This document shows, one piece after another, positions 34,788-45,682 of a DNA stretch of 64,000 bases. The position numbers and the translations under genes are program-made. Source of the DNA: Symbiodinium microadriaticum (taxonomy: Eukaryota; Sar; Dinophyceae; Suessiales; Symbiodiniaceae); the NCBI GenBank assembly GCA_001939145.1, contig LSRX01000254.1:30843-94842 (forward strand), read 5' to 3'. The notes under the pieces were generated by a model. The model saw only the letters and a list, made by a program, of their open reading frames with translations, was not told the DNA's origin and did not search any database. Within the stretch, counting starts at the first letter, position 1. The number at the start of each line of letters is the position of its first letter.

Positions 34788-36725
34788 CTCGGAAGGATTT
34801 ATAGGGTTTAGGGTTTCGGTGTTTCGGTGTTTCGGGGTTTCGGGGTTTAGGGGTTTAGGGGTTTAGGGGTTTAGGGTTTAGGGCTTGGGGTAGTCCAAGT
34901 TCTGAGGGTGCCAGCGGTATGGGCCTTCGGGTTTAGGGGTGTCAGCGGAGGACCCCTCAAACTTCAAAGCCTCAAAAAGCCCTGCAGCTGTAGAACCCCA
35001 AGCCCCAAACCGAAGCCCCAGACCTAAACTCCCAACTCCGGAGACACCTCGAAGGCTTCGGGGCGATGACGGCGACCACAGGTTTCAGGACCAAAGCCAG
35101 CCAGGACTTCTACTTCTGCTCCGAAGTCTTCGTTCAACCCTTTCGGGGTTTGGGCTCAGGGCCCTAAACCCCAAACCCTAGACCCTAAACCATTTAGGGT
35201 TTAGGGTTCTAGGATGCTCTAGCTTAAGCCACGACTCGGAAGCCTCAAACCACGAGCCAAGGGAGCCGCGAAGGCCAAGGATCCCTTCAAACAGAGCCTC
35301 CAAACTTTCTAGGGTGTAGGGTTTAGGCTTTGGGGTTTCGGGCTTAGGGCGTTTAGGGTTTCGGGTTTGGGGCTTCGGGTTTCGGGTTTGGGGTTTGGGG
35401 TTTTAGGGCTTAGGGTTGAGGGCCTCGGCTCAGCTCCAGATCGATAGAAGCCTCAGAGTCCCTGAAGAGAGCCGCATCCAGCGACACCCTTTCCCTCCTA
35501 ACCCCCGAAATCCTTTCCCCCCTAAACTTCTAAACCCTGAACCCTAAACCCTACACCCTAAACCCTACACCCCTAAAACCTAACACCCCAAGTCCCCTCA
35601 ACCCCCAAAGCCCTAAATGTCAAAGCGCTCGAGCTCCGAGGCCAAGCCCAGTCTGAAGGATGCCTCGGATTCAGGGTTTAGGGTTCATGGTTTTATGGTT
35701 TTGGGGTTTAGGGTTTTAGGGCTTTTAGGGTTTAGGGTTTGGGGTTTAGGGCCTAGGGTTTTAGGGCTGAAGGATGATTCAGGCCTTAGGGTGCATCAGT
35801 CCAGGGCTGAAGGACGAGTAAAACAAGGACGAGTAAAACAAGCCGAGGTTTCGGGATCCGTTTGTGTGGGTTTTTCGGCTTAGGACTTGAGGTTTGGAGT
35901 GCCTGAGACTTTTTGGATTCACGACTGGTCGAAAATTGATGGGCTTCCTGCTGCAACTTGTAAATAGGCTTCACGTTTAGAGGTTTTACGGTCTTCCCAT
36001 TGCGAACTAGAAGTGGCTTCTCCTGCGGGGAGAGCGGATATTTGTCACAACTTTAATGTCTATAATAATATAGAATAATATAGAATATTATAAAATATAT
36101 AATCTTCCCTCGGGATAGTTCCACTTTGGTGGCCGATTTGGGGGTTACGGTTCGGGATCAATCGACGACAGGCCTAAACCTTTTCTGCGCGACACCCGCA
36201 AAGCTTCAGAAACCCTACTGGCGCCTTTTGCATCCCCTGCACCCTCTCTTAACCCCCGGAGAGCTTTAAACCTCCCTGGGTTTTGGAATCTTCTGCCTGC
36301 ATGTCGACCCTTGATTAAGGTCCCGCCCCTTTAAAACAAGGACTCAACAAGGGATCCGAGCATGAAGGCAGTTCAGGAGCAAAACAAACTGTCCTTTAGT
36401 TCCTTTAGGGGTTTATACATGAGACGGCTTGTAACTTACCAAGGCGCTTACCATATAACTCTTTGTGGGAGCTCCTACGAAGAGCAGTACTTGGAGGGCC
36501 GGGGGACTTGGTAATTGGGTAATAAGTAGACTTATACGTGTCCTAACAGGGATCCTAATTAATTGGGGTGATGATACTTACTGTATGACTCTGTAAACAC
36601 AACTAGTTACTAAGTAACCCGACCCTCCAAGTACCCCCTAAACCCTAAAACCGAAACCCCGAAGCCCTCAACCCTAAAACCCTAAACCCCCCAAGCCCCC
36701 AAAACCCCCACGCTGCCAACGGAAC
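34788..36725. other. Telomere-like and family-7 repeat region
   Basis: TTTAGGG blocks at 34800-34890, 35160-35205, 35300-35420 and 35675-35770. An AT-rich patch is at 36058-36105. A family-7 palindrome at 36487-36634 is followed by a CCCTAAA run. No exon I would defend. Confidence 0.45.
36487..36634. repeat. Palindromic element, family 7
   Basis: Arms GTACTTGGAGGGCCGGG and CCCGACCCTCCAAGTAC, with a further inner pair GGTAATTGGGTAATAAGTA / TTACTAAGTAACC. The outer word resembles family 1 (TACTTGGAGG), suggesting a related superfamily. Confidence 0.8.
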
Positions 36726-36780
36726 CTCGGGGATTTCGACCCAGGACTTGCCCTGGCGCTTCTCCTCGGCGAAGCTTGGG
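36726..36780 (-). CDS. Candidate exon, 55 nt
   Basis: After CTCCCATAGACAG the minus strand reads PSFAEEKRQGKSWVEIPE to donor GTTCCG (one leading base, phase 0 end). Embedded in telomere-like repeat on both sides. Product unknown. Confidence 0.42.
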
Positions 36781-39700
36781 CTGTCTATGGGAGGTTTTCT
36801 TCAGGGTTTATAGGGTTTAGGGCTTATAGGGTTTAGGGTTTATAGGGTTTAGGGTTTAGGGTTTATAGGGTTGTTACAGTTGAATTTGTGGTAATCTCGC
36901 CTTGGAATGTGAGATTTTGCAGAGGATTTGGGGTTAAGATTCGCGGTTTGGGCAGCATCCTGGGGCTTTGAGTCTTTGCGGGCCTGGACTCACTGGAACC
37001 GAGAACCTGAAGCCTAAATCCCAAAAGATTCACAGAAAACAGAGCAACAGTAGCAGCAGGCCTTACGTGTGGCTCGAAATACGTATTATCTGGACTCTAC
37101 AGAATGCTGACGAAAGCCGTACCTCCGTCATCCCTGAACCGAACCCTCGAGTTAAAGCCATTCATCTATAGACCCTATACCGTTAAACGGAAGCTAAACC
37201 CTTGACCCCGAAACGCCAAAATCCCACCACCCGAAGGTACTCCTTGTGCCCTGAACCGTAAGCCTTCAAAGCCCTAAGGCGCGATGTTCAACCTCCAAGT
37301 GGCCCAGGTCAACCCGTGGAATTCAATGGAAGCCAACTTCTGTGAGCGAAGAAAGCACCTGAGATGGTGTTGGGGTGCGAGAAGTGAGGCCATGTCGGGG
37401 TCAAGAAAGTGAAGGTCGAGGCCAGGGCTGTTTATGGTTTTGGGCTTTAGGGCTTTAGGGTTTTAGGGCTTTAGGGTTTTAGGGCTTTAGGGTTTTAGGG
37501 TTTTAGGGTTTAGGGTGCAGGCTTTTAAGGTTTTGGGTTTTAGGGTTTGGGACTTGAAGTGCCAGGACGTGGGTTATGGGATCAAAGTGCTCCAAGGGTG
37601 GGATGAAGGTCGGCGGGGTGATCCCAAAGCATCCTCAATCCCACCTACCGCAGGCCTCTGATTATGGCTCTGCACCCTGAAGCCTCAACCCCTAAACCCC
37701 TGAACTCTGAACCGTGAACTCTAAATATGGCCCCCTGGCTCCAGGCGTTGAACCCCCTGCTGCTCTTTGCCGTGGAACTTGGCCCCGCTGAGGTCGGTCG
37801 TAATCCTCCACCTCCAAACGAGTGCTTTCGGGCCCTAAACCCTAAACCCTTTTGGGGTGCATGTTTAGGGCTTAGGGTTGAGGGATAGGGTTTGGGGTTC
37901 TTGCTATTGCTGACGTACAAATGGACAGGATACGTGTAAGGCTCATTCAGGTAATGTAGGGGCCTGGATAACTAGAATACAATTTTCATGAAGAGATTTT
38001 GTTAATTATTAGTCCGCTGATGTTCCGTGACGAAGGTTGTCCAACTTGCACTCTGCAGAATGACGGGGGCAACAAAACTCACCCGTTCAATGCAAGGGCT
38101 TTAACAAGAACAAGAGCGCTCTGTGTATGAGCACATAGAAAAGGGGCTGGAAGGGATACTGTTACTAAGTACTCCGACCCCGATAGCAATGTCAAACAGG
38201 CATGCAATGCTGCAGTGTTGCTATTATTATCTTGACATACTTGATCTGAATGCATCCTTGCAGCTTAGAATGGGCCGGTTTGCTTGCAGCTGTAACTAGT
38301 TTTGCTCAGCAGAAGCATAACCACCTTACAGCTGTGCAACGTACAAGGCCCCGATTCCTCGAAGCGCATCAGAACGGTAATCCCCTAAGTTCCAACAAAC
38401 GTCCGAAAGACCAAACATCCCCAGACTGTACCGCGGTACTCTTTACTCGTAGTGTTCCCATGTAAAAAACCCATTACGACCTCATGTACAAACACGAAAG
38501 CATGCCTCCATGTGTCCATGTATGTATATATATATATATATATGTACACGTGTATCTATCTATATCTATCTATCTGTCGATCTGTCTATCTATTTATCTT
38601 TCTATATCTATATCTGTGTCTACATCTGTATCTATGTATACATACATATATATATATACATATATATATATAATATAATCATATTAGATATATAACATAT
38701 GTGCAGTAATATAACATATGTGCAGAGATGTCCGTAGGCAGTGCGTACGTAATTTGGGTTGACGCCGTTGACGCTGAGGAGTTGAAAAGCCGTTGACGCC
38801 GCTGACGCCGTTGATGGTTGGATTGGCTGACGCCGTTGACGCTGTGACACTGTCGCTGTGCCGTTGACGCATCTGGTGCCACTGTGACGCCGCTGACGCC
38901 GCTGACACCGTTATATAACGTCTTCACACGCTTCTCGTCGTCAATTCGTCCGTTACGTCTTGACGTCTAATTAGACATAGTCGTGCCAGGACTTATACAC
39001 GCGATGCGCCTCAGAAGTTGTGTACGTCCGCACGCGCTTCGTGTCTTGGCGTGCTCTGTGTTTTCACGCACGTCGCATCTTCGTGCAGATACTGTGCTGT
39101 CTTCACGGATTACAGCCTAAGTCCATGAGAACCATGGAAGAGGCAAACACTCGGGCTTCGGATATAATCGATGTACTTAAGTATTTGCTAATTTCTATAG
39201 AGGCTGTGCATAAGCCTGAATGCTAATTCATGGTTCCTTAATAGATTACTAATAAAGTCTGTTGCGGGTGCAAAAGAACAGGCATATTGAGGAAAAACAC
39301 GGCGAACTCGGCGAGCAAACGTGTTATCTTGAAAGAAGTCTGGCCCGGTCTTCGCGAGTGCTGCTACCCCTCGGCCTGATTTCGGTTGCTCCCAGAAGTT
39401 ATGAATCGATGCCCTCGCTTTCAAAAACTCTCAAAGCGATAGTTGAGCTTTGCGACATTTACATGCAAACATACGGGACTATTGCTTCTGAGGGAATGCA
39501 ACGGAAGATTTTGATGCCACTCTTTTTTCTTCAACAACCGGCACAATCTGAACTGTCGCGTCAGTCATCGTCCTCAGCTTCTTATGTATGCAGCATGTAA
39601 ACCCTGAATCTCTAAATCCTGGACCCAAGGTGCTCAAGGCTTCGGCATGCTCTCTAATGACTTCAGTAAAACTCAGCACGGACGTACAGTGGGACATGGA

Positions 39701-40328
39701 AGGCCGTGTGTTGCATCTAGGTAGCATGTAGTGACGACTAATAAGTATGCACTGCCATGGCACCATTACACGCAAACACGCTCAGAGGATCCATAAGCCC
39801 TAAACCCGAAACCCTAAACCCGAAACCCTATATGAATCCTAAACCCTAAACCCTTAACCCTACATCCTAAACCCTAACCCCTAAATCCTAAATCCTAAAC
39901 CCTAAACCCTCAACCCTAAATCCTAAACCCTCAACCCTAAACCCTTAACCCCAAACCTTATAAGGATCCAGAAAGGCCCGGCCGTGAAGTGGCGAAAATG
40001 GCGACAGTGTCGCTCCAGGTTCCCGAGGCCTCGAGCTTCCGAAAAACCTGGGCTGAAGGGTTTGGGGTTTAGGGTTTATAGGGTTCAGAGTTTAGGGGTT
40101 TAGGGTTTGGGGGTTTAGGGGTTAAGGGTTAGGGTTTAGGGTTTAGGGGTTTGGGGCTTTAGGGGTTAGGGCTTTAGGGGTTTAGGGGCTTAGAGGTTTA
40201 GGGTTTCGGGTTTAGGGATGAGGTCTATCGCAAAATGCTCGCATGCTGTAGGTTCTATGCCTTGGCAATTCGGGGTTGTGGGGCTTTGTAGGCCTGGAGC
40301 CTTCATATTTGTGGAGTGCGCTCCAGAC
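36781..40328. other. Spacer: telomere-like blocks, (TATC)n and a nonamer minisatellite
   Basis: TTTAGGG blocks at 36805-36870 and 37440-37540. TATC/TATA microsatellite at 38518-38690. TTGACGCCG-type nonamer array at 38757-38915. CCCTAAA block at 39790-39960 and TTTAGGG block at 40055-40215. Frames at 38250-38465 and 39262-39600 on the plus strand have no recognisable domain and were not called. Confidence 0.45.
38757..38915. repeat. Nonamer minisatellite (GACGCCGTT type)
   Basis: Degenerate tandem copies of GACGCCGTT/GACGCCGCT, about 15 units. The translated (GVS/GVN) repeats are a by-product of the array, not a gene. Confidence 0.85.
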
Positions 40329-40523
40329 CTGGGCTAGTTGAAGGCAGGGCCATGCCATGCTTCACTTGGAGGTTCATGGGTAGTTACAAGCAAGGTTATA
40401 AGTAGGGTAACTATACTTATAACCCACATTAAGGGGACTTATGAGCCCACCCATAGCTATCCATGAACCTCCAAGTAGGTTCACGACAGGTCGGCTTTGC
40501 GGCCCGACGATTGATTCGTTGGC
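40329..40523 (-). CDS. Two exons split by a family-1 palindrome intron
   Basis: Exon 40523-40485 (acceptor TTGAGCCCAG, ANESIVGPQSRPV, 13 codons, phase 0) ends at donor GTGAAC. The next exon begins at 40359 after CCAAGTGAAG and reads HGMALPSTSP to a possible donor GTCTGG. The phases agree. The 125-nt intron is essentially the palindrome at 40363-40477. Product unknown. Confidence 0.45.
40363..40477. repeat. Palindromic element, family 1, forming an intron
   Basis: Same arms as 1607-1709 (ACTTGGAGGTTCATGG and complement) and the same inner TATACTTATAACCC segment as the copy at 31789-31901. On the minus strand it fills intron 40484-40360. Confidence 0.87.
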
Positions 40524-42565
40524 CTGGGCTCAAGACTTCAGAGCGTGTGGGGAAGTCATAAGAAGTCAGGTTTCTAGGGCCAGTGGGTTGCCTTTATGCC
40601 TGCAGGCCTAGCGGCCTAGCATCAGGGCGTGTAGATGTAGGGTTCTCTCAAAGGTTTAGGGCTTTGCAATGTCAAGGTTTGGGGCTAAGGGCTTCAAGGT
40701 TCAGCGTCGGGGATGTGGGGCTTTAGTGCCATCCTTGGGATTTATGTTTAGGATTGGCCGCACCAGAGGGCCTGGAGCGCGGGCTTGCCGGGACACTGGA
40801 CTTGGGGAGCCATGTAAAGACGAGGCAAGCCCTAGGACCTAGTGAACCCAGTTCCTACTTGCCAAACTCAATCTCCCAAACCCCACGCTTGATTTTAAAC
40901 GCCGAAACAAGACAAATGCACCGCAAAACCCGAAGATTGCGGGCCAGGCACCGGCGAAAGCTCGCTGTCGGTTACAATCTCCACAAACACCCCGCTTTGC
41001 TTGCCAGCGCCCGTCAAGAAGACCAGCCTGCTGCAGCTGGGCTTCAGGTGCTTACGGCTGTAAGGGGCTCTCGCTCTTAGCTTTCAGGGCTCAATTTACA
41101 TCACAGTGATGATGATGATGATGATGATGAGTATGAGGGAGATAGGCTCTTGAGAAGGGTGTGGAGGTGGTGCGTCCCGGCACTGTGGAGGAAATGTTAT
41201 TTTGAAGAAGTTTCTGTATCCTACATTCTCGCTCGCAACCAACCAAGCCTGAGGTACTCAATTAAGACCATTAGCAAAGGACTCTGCAAGAGAAAACACT
41301 CCGGCCGAATCCGGCGGGCATTGCAGAGGACACCCCCCACAATGTGAGGAATCCTTAATAATAAGCCCTGGCCAAACAGCGGAATGGGGGCGCCGTCAAA
41401 CACAGTGCCAAATCAATTTGTGACCTTGTACACATGTTAAAGGCTGCGAAGGCCGTTTGGGAAGAATGCCTGTATGCCTGTAATTATCTATAGACTGTAA
41501 GCAACGACGAACGCCAAGTGCAATTCGAAACATCCGAACATTTTTCTTCCGTGTACAGTTTTTCTAGATTCTCTGCACAAAACCAGCATTAATGTTTTGT
41601 TCATTTTAGAGATTTTAGTGGTACTGTTATGAGTTTTGCTCATAAATCAAGCCTAGACCACAATCTTTCGTCTCGCTCTTACTACTCCCACTGTGTCCAG
41701 GCGTCATGTTTGCTCTTCAAGGTATGGAGCTCATTCACAGTTCACAATCAATCAACCCTACAGCGGTCCAACACTTAGGGTTCGGGACAAGCTCGTAAAA
41801 GTGGAGGAACCCAGCGGCCAAACAACTATTAGTCACTGACTTGTGCAGGGATCCCTGCAGTGCGTACCCATGGTTTTGGGGGCTCTGTATTATAAATAAA
41901 ATATAATATACCCCCAAAACCTATTTTGATTATTAATGGCCCCTATATTATACTATTGCCACACACACACACCCACACATTCGTTTGAAATCAACTCATC
42001 CCCACTGAGTCACGGCGCCCTAAACCCTCAAGCCTGAACCCCTAACCAGCCCAGCCGCTTCTGTTCCCGAGCCAGCTTTGCCGGCTTCCATGGCCCGTTG
42101 AATCCGGCCATGGGCTGGGTAATTAGGTACTCCTAGATTATTGAGTGACAGTGGTACTAACGGTAACTAGTGCCTTGACTGGGGTTTAGGTGCCTGTAAA
42201 GTTGAAAGTAGTTAGTGGGATGGTGAGGGTTTGGGTTTCGGGGAAAAGGGCTTGGGATGCAGGGTGTTCTGGTGCTTTGGATAATGGGCAACGATGGTGC
42301 GAGACACTTCAAAGAGGTTCAGAGTGCAGATGTAGACGGCTGCCATGTCGGGGTTTGGGTTCGAGTAGTCCTGGGCGAGGCTCATGGCCTGAAGACGGTG
42401 CACCTAGCATATAAGATTTAGGGTTTAGGGTTTAGGGTTGAGTGAGGGTTTGGGATAGAGCAAACAGCTGCGCAGCCGCACTCATGGGCAAATTGCAGGG
42501 TTTCAAAGTCTGCCAATCCGCCCGACCTTCGATGCATTTCCTGTATGCTGTATCCTAACATGCAG
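40524..42565. other. Spacer with one family-8 palindrome and weak exon candidates
   Basis: A (GAT)n run is at 41105-41130. A family-8 palindrome is at about 41869-41955 (GTTTTGGGGGCTC / AAAACCTATTTTGATTATT...GGCCCC). Directly downstream on the minus strand a frame reads SLHKSVTNSCLAAGFLHFYE from acceptor ACGCACTGCAG, a plausible exon that I could not phase. A plus frame at 40754-41080 is not recognised. Confidence 0.4.
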
Positions 42566-43966
42566 TCACAGTGAGATCAGCAACACTGTGCCCAACCATT
42601 CTGCAGCAGGTCGGTGCCTTATGCAGCTCTTCTCGTCCTCTCCACTGGTTTTGTCTGTTGAGGCGGATACCGAGGGATCACACGGCGATCTAAGGGCGGT
42701 CGTCCAGGGAACAGATGCTGCAAAGTGGCATCCTGCCTGTTCGAGCTGCCGCCGAAATGTGCACAGTGCCTCAAGGAGTTCAATGCCACGGCCAGGAACA
42801 GTTAAAACGATGTCATTGCCCATTGGCACTCCCCTCACTCCGACAGAGGAGTAGCGAAGCTGGCCCGAGGTTTGGAAGAAGTCAATCCCAACGGGGCTGT
42901 AGAGAGCAAGCCACAGCTCGTCGAATGCATTTGTCTCTCTAACTCCCTCCTTGGCACATTGTATGTTGCTGAAACTACAGCGCCATCTTCCGTCCTTCGT
43001 CTTCACCAGTCTCCCGTGCTTCAGCTCCACTCGCACAGAGTCTCTTATCCAACCGAAAGGACTTGCATGGCCTTGCCTGATGACTGTGCTCGCTGGATTG
43101 AGCTTCTGATCAATCTCGAAGCCCATAGTCTCGATCTGCTTGGCGCGAAAGGAAGGAGTGGCGTGACTGAGTGGGGCCCGTTGGTACAGATCCTCCTCCT
43201 CTGCCTGGCATAGGCCAGCCTGCAAGCGTCGGTCCGCCAGAAACACCTGTTCAATCGTCTCACATTGTCCGTTTTCCACACACAGCTTCTGTAGAATAGT
43301 TTCACATGCAGGTCGCCAGTCAACGGTGCCCATCTTGCCCCTGACCACTATTCTGTGCCCACGCGCGGCTGTTTGTTTGCCACTCCTGACAACTCCAGTA
43401 CGAAGGTCGTGTTTGAGAATGTGAACAGAATCTGGCGCGTCTAAAACCAGGTACAGGTCATCAAAGGATGCGTTCGTTCGGGTGCCGGCCTCTGCAAACT
43501 TCACGGCCCCGAAATTCACACTCCAAGTGCGGTCTGTTGCTAACCATACCAATCTGGCGGTCTTGCATTGCACCTTCCTGCCGCCCAACGTCCAATCCCA
43601 GGAGGCCTGTTGTTCTGACCTTCTTTGGCCATTCACGGAGGTGCCAGGGACGGGCTCCTCTAGCTGCAAATGGGGAGAAGCGCTGGTGAGCACGCTCTTG
43701 CACAGGCCTTTCAGAAACATGCCTCGCTTGCACGGGCTCATCCCAGAGAGCGGATGTCCAGCGTAGACGGCAGCCACCCTCCCAACATCTTGCAGAATAT
43801 GTTGGAATTCCTCTCTTGGAAACACCACATGTTGCACTTGGCACCCGCTCATACACTTTCGGCTGCGTATCAGGCTGGGCACCTGCTTGAAGCCCACAGC
43901 AGAAACTCTGGGCGGCTCTGCAAAGAGTCTCAGAGTGCGACATGTGGCAAAACGGCATGTGAGCAT
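42566..43966 (-). CDS. Protein with two tandem PD-(D/E)XK-like domains
   Basis: A 466-codon intronless frame with ATG at 43966. Two copies of one module are visible. Copy 1 (residues about 120-235) contains D124, Q133-C-K135, then WSVNFGAVKF, FDDLYLVL (168-175) and SVHILKHDL. Copy 2 (about 300-412) contains D309, E314-L-K316, RWRCSFSNIQ and FDELWLAL (348-355). D-x(n)-(E/Q)-x-K followed by beta-strands is the catalytic signature of PD-(D/E)XK (restriction-endonuclease-like) folds; copy 1 has Gln in place of Glu. Before copy 1, PVPGTSVNGQRR precedes the core. The N-terminal 75 and C-terminal 50 residues are not recognised. I recall similar tandem proteins as multicopy in dinoflagellates, but cannot verify this. 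It lacks telomere-like insertions and introns, unlike all its neighbours, which suggests retroposition or a mobile origin. Biochemical activity is unproven. Confidence 0.68.
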   Translation of the reverse strand: MLTCRFATCRTLRLFAEPPRVSAVGFKQVPSLIRSRKCMSGCQVQHVVFPREEFQHILQDVGRVAAVYAGHPLSGMSPCKRGMFLKGLCKSVLTSASPHLQLEEPVPGTSVNGQRRSEQQASWDWTLGGRKVQCKTARLVWLATDRTWSVNFGAVKFAEAGTRTNASFDDLYLVLDAPDSVHILKHDLRTGVVRSGKQTAARGHRIVVRGKMGTVDWRPACETILQKLCVENGQCETIEQVFLADRRLQAGLCQAEEEDLYQRAPLSHATPSFRAKQIETMGFEIDQKLNPASTVIRQGHASPFGWIRDSVRVELKHGRLVKTKDGRWRCSFSNIQCAKEGVRETNAFDELWLALYSPVGIDFFQTSGQLRYSSVGVRGVPMGNDIVLTVPGRGIELLEALCTFRRQLEQAGCHFAASVPWTTALRSPCDPSVSASTDKTSGEDEKSCIRHRPAAEWLGTVLLISL

Positions 43967-45118
43967 GGCTGTCAGTGGCTAGCAGTACCAGCTGACTGAG
44001 TTGCACAAATGGCTGCATCGGTGCAAGCTGTGAGCACGGTCCGGTAAGTCATGATCTGCCAGATCGCATCCGTCATATCTAGGGCTTCACAAGATACCAG
44101 TATCTAGTAGCAGGTGTAGGAACAGGACCCAAGGGAAGAACACGGTGAAGTGAGGGGGCCTGGTGGCGGTCTACCGTAGTAGAGCACGATCAGGTTACAT
44201 GTACGATTGCGGAATTGTACTTTAGGGTACTACGAGAACCAATTTGGCAAAAGGTGGAAGCGCATGACACAAAAGCAGACTCTTACACATCCCAGGCCAT
44301 GCAGCTCTGAATCACCAAGCTCTGCAGCCCCATCACATTGTATGAGATAATAAAGATAATTAATATGATACGGTATGATAAGATATGGTACCATATGGTC
44401 TGATATAGTAATATGTGATAGTTCTAGTACACTGTTAATATATTTTGTCGCGCCACAAACTCCTCAAATACTGGCCCAAGGCCATCCACTTTTTGACACC
44501 TCCAGCTCGTTTCGTCCAGGCTGTCAAACTTGCTGGTCAACCCATGTTGCCAAGCAGCCAGCTCCATTTCCAAAATCCTCATAGCTATGCCGTCAGCTAA
44601 GCCTTTGCTTAATTATACGACTATATTTCAACGTTTATGATTTGATACATATATATATATATATATATATTTGATATGATATGATGTGATACAATATGAT
44701 ATGATATGCTATGCTATGATATGATATGATATGATATGATATGATATGATATGATATGATATGATATGATATGATATGGCATGTAGTCTATTCCAAAATA
44801 TCTACACCTTCACAGCTGAGTCTTCCAAGACCGTCAGCACGAGATCCAATCAGTTTAGGAAAGATACATGAATCGAGTCTGTCTGGGGTTCAAGGTTTAG
44901 GATTTAGGGTTTAGGGTTTAGAGATTAGGGCTTAAGGTTTAAAGGGTTCTGTTGTCAGAACTCCGATAGGTACCCACCACTGAAGGCCCGTGTCAATCTG
45001 AAGATCTCAAGCAGCTGCCATCCGAAGGCATCGAAGATGGTCCTAAAGCCCGAACCCCTCTGAATCACTTCAAGCGTTGAAGTATTAGCAAGTTCCTTCG
45101 AAGCCGGAAATCTCAAAC
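43967..45118. other. Upstream region and ATATG pentanucleotide array
   Basis: Contains an (ATGAT)n microsatellite at about 44670-44777 preceded by (AT)n, then a short TTTAGGG run (44890-44940). A longer minus frame runs from 45206 to 44955 (IQRGSGFRTIFDAFGWQLLE within it) and is partly covered by the exon at 45182-45119. No promoter motif recognised. Confidence 0.45.
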
Positions 45119-45282
45119 CCTGGAACCCCGCAGAGAAGTGTTGAAATGTATGAAGACCATCTATCCAGAATCCGAGTGTGTCCTGCTTCAAGAGGCAGTT
45201 CCTCAACTCGCCCTAACCCAATCCTAATCCTAAAGCCTCTTACGAGAGCCCGGTGCGCACTGGTACGTGGCATCATGGCTGA
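45119..45282 (-). CDS. Two phase-matched exons, GTAAGA donor
   Basis: Exon 45282-45244: acceptor CTATCTGCCAGCAG, 13 codons SAMMPRTSAHRAL, donor GTAAGA. Exon 45182-45119: acceptor TGCCTCTTGAAGCAG, DTLGFWIDGLHTFQHFSAGF, donor GTTTGA. The junction is phase 0 to 0. A further coding-like segment lies upstream at 45545-45485 (LPGGRRYLILGNSVGFCPKR), after the composite palindrome at 45578-45676. Product unknown. Confidence 0.5.
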
Positions 45283-45577
45283 CTGCTGGCAGATAGGTTG
45301 CTCCTTGGGGCATCATCGTGCTTGAGGGATAAGGGTTTATGGTGGTAGACTCGCTTCTGATCTGGTGTCGCAGGGGCTTTTTTGCTCTGAGTGACATGAT
45401 ATGGAACAAGACGTTCAGCAGCTGCCGACGCTTCTGCCCTCAGCCGATGTGCTCGCCCACGTTGTCTAAAGCACTTCAGTCTCTTCGGACAGAAGCCCAC
45501 CGAATTGCCCAGAATCAGATATCGGCGCCCCCCCGGTAAAGCTACGCAACCTAGAAGCGGGGTCCTAATTTAGAGAA

Positions 45578-45676
45578 CTACCCATAGGCTCCTAAGTAGT
45601 TCCTTTTTTGGGATTACCTTATAGGATTCTACATATAAACCCACAAAAAGGAGCTACTTAGGGGCCTATGGGGTAC
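45578..45676. repeat. Family-2 palindrome with an adjoining family-6 arm
   Basis: Arms CTACCCATAGGCTCCTAAGT and complement. Overlapping its left end, AATTTAGAGAACTACCC is one arm of family 6. On the minus strand the surroundings read as an intron, GTACTATGG to CGCTTCTAG, between open segments. Confidence 0.75.
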
Positions 45677-45682
45677 CCATAG

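Noticed and set aside
39262..39600. 112-codon plus-strand frame
   Set aside because: No recognisable motif, with overlapping open frames on the other strand; left unassigned.
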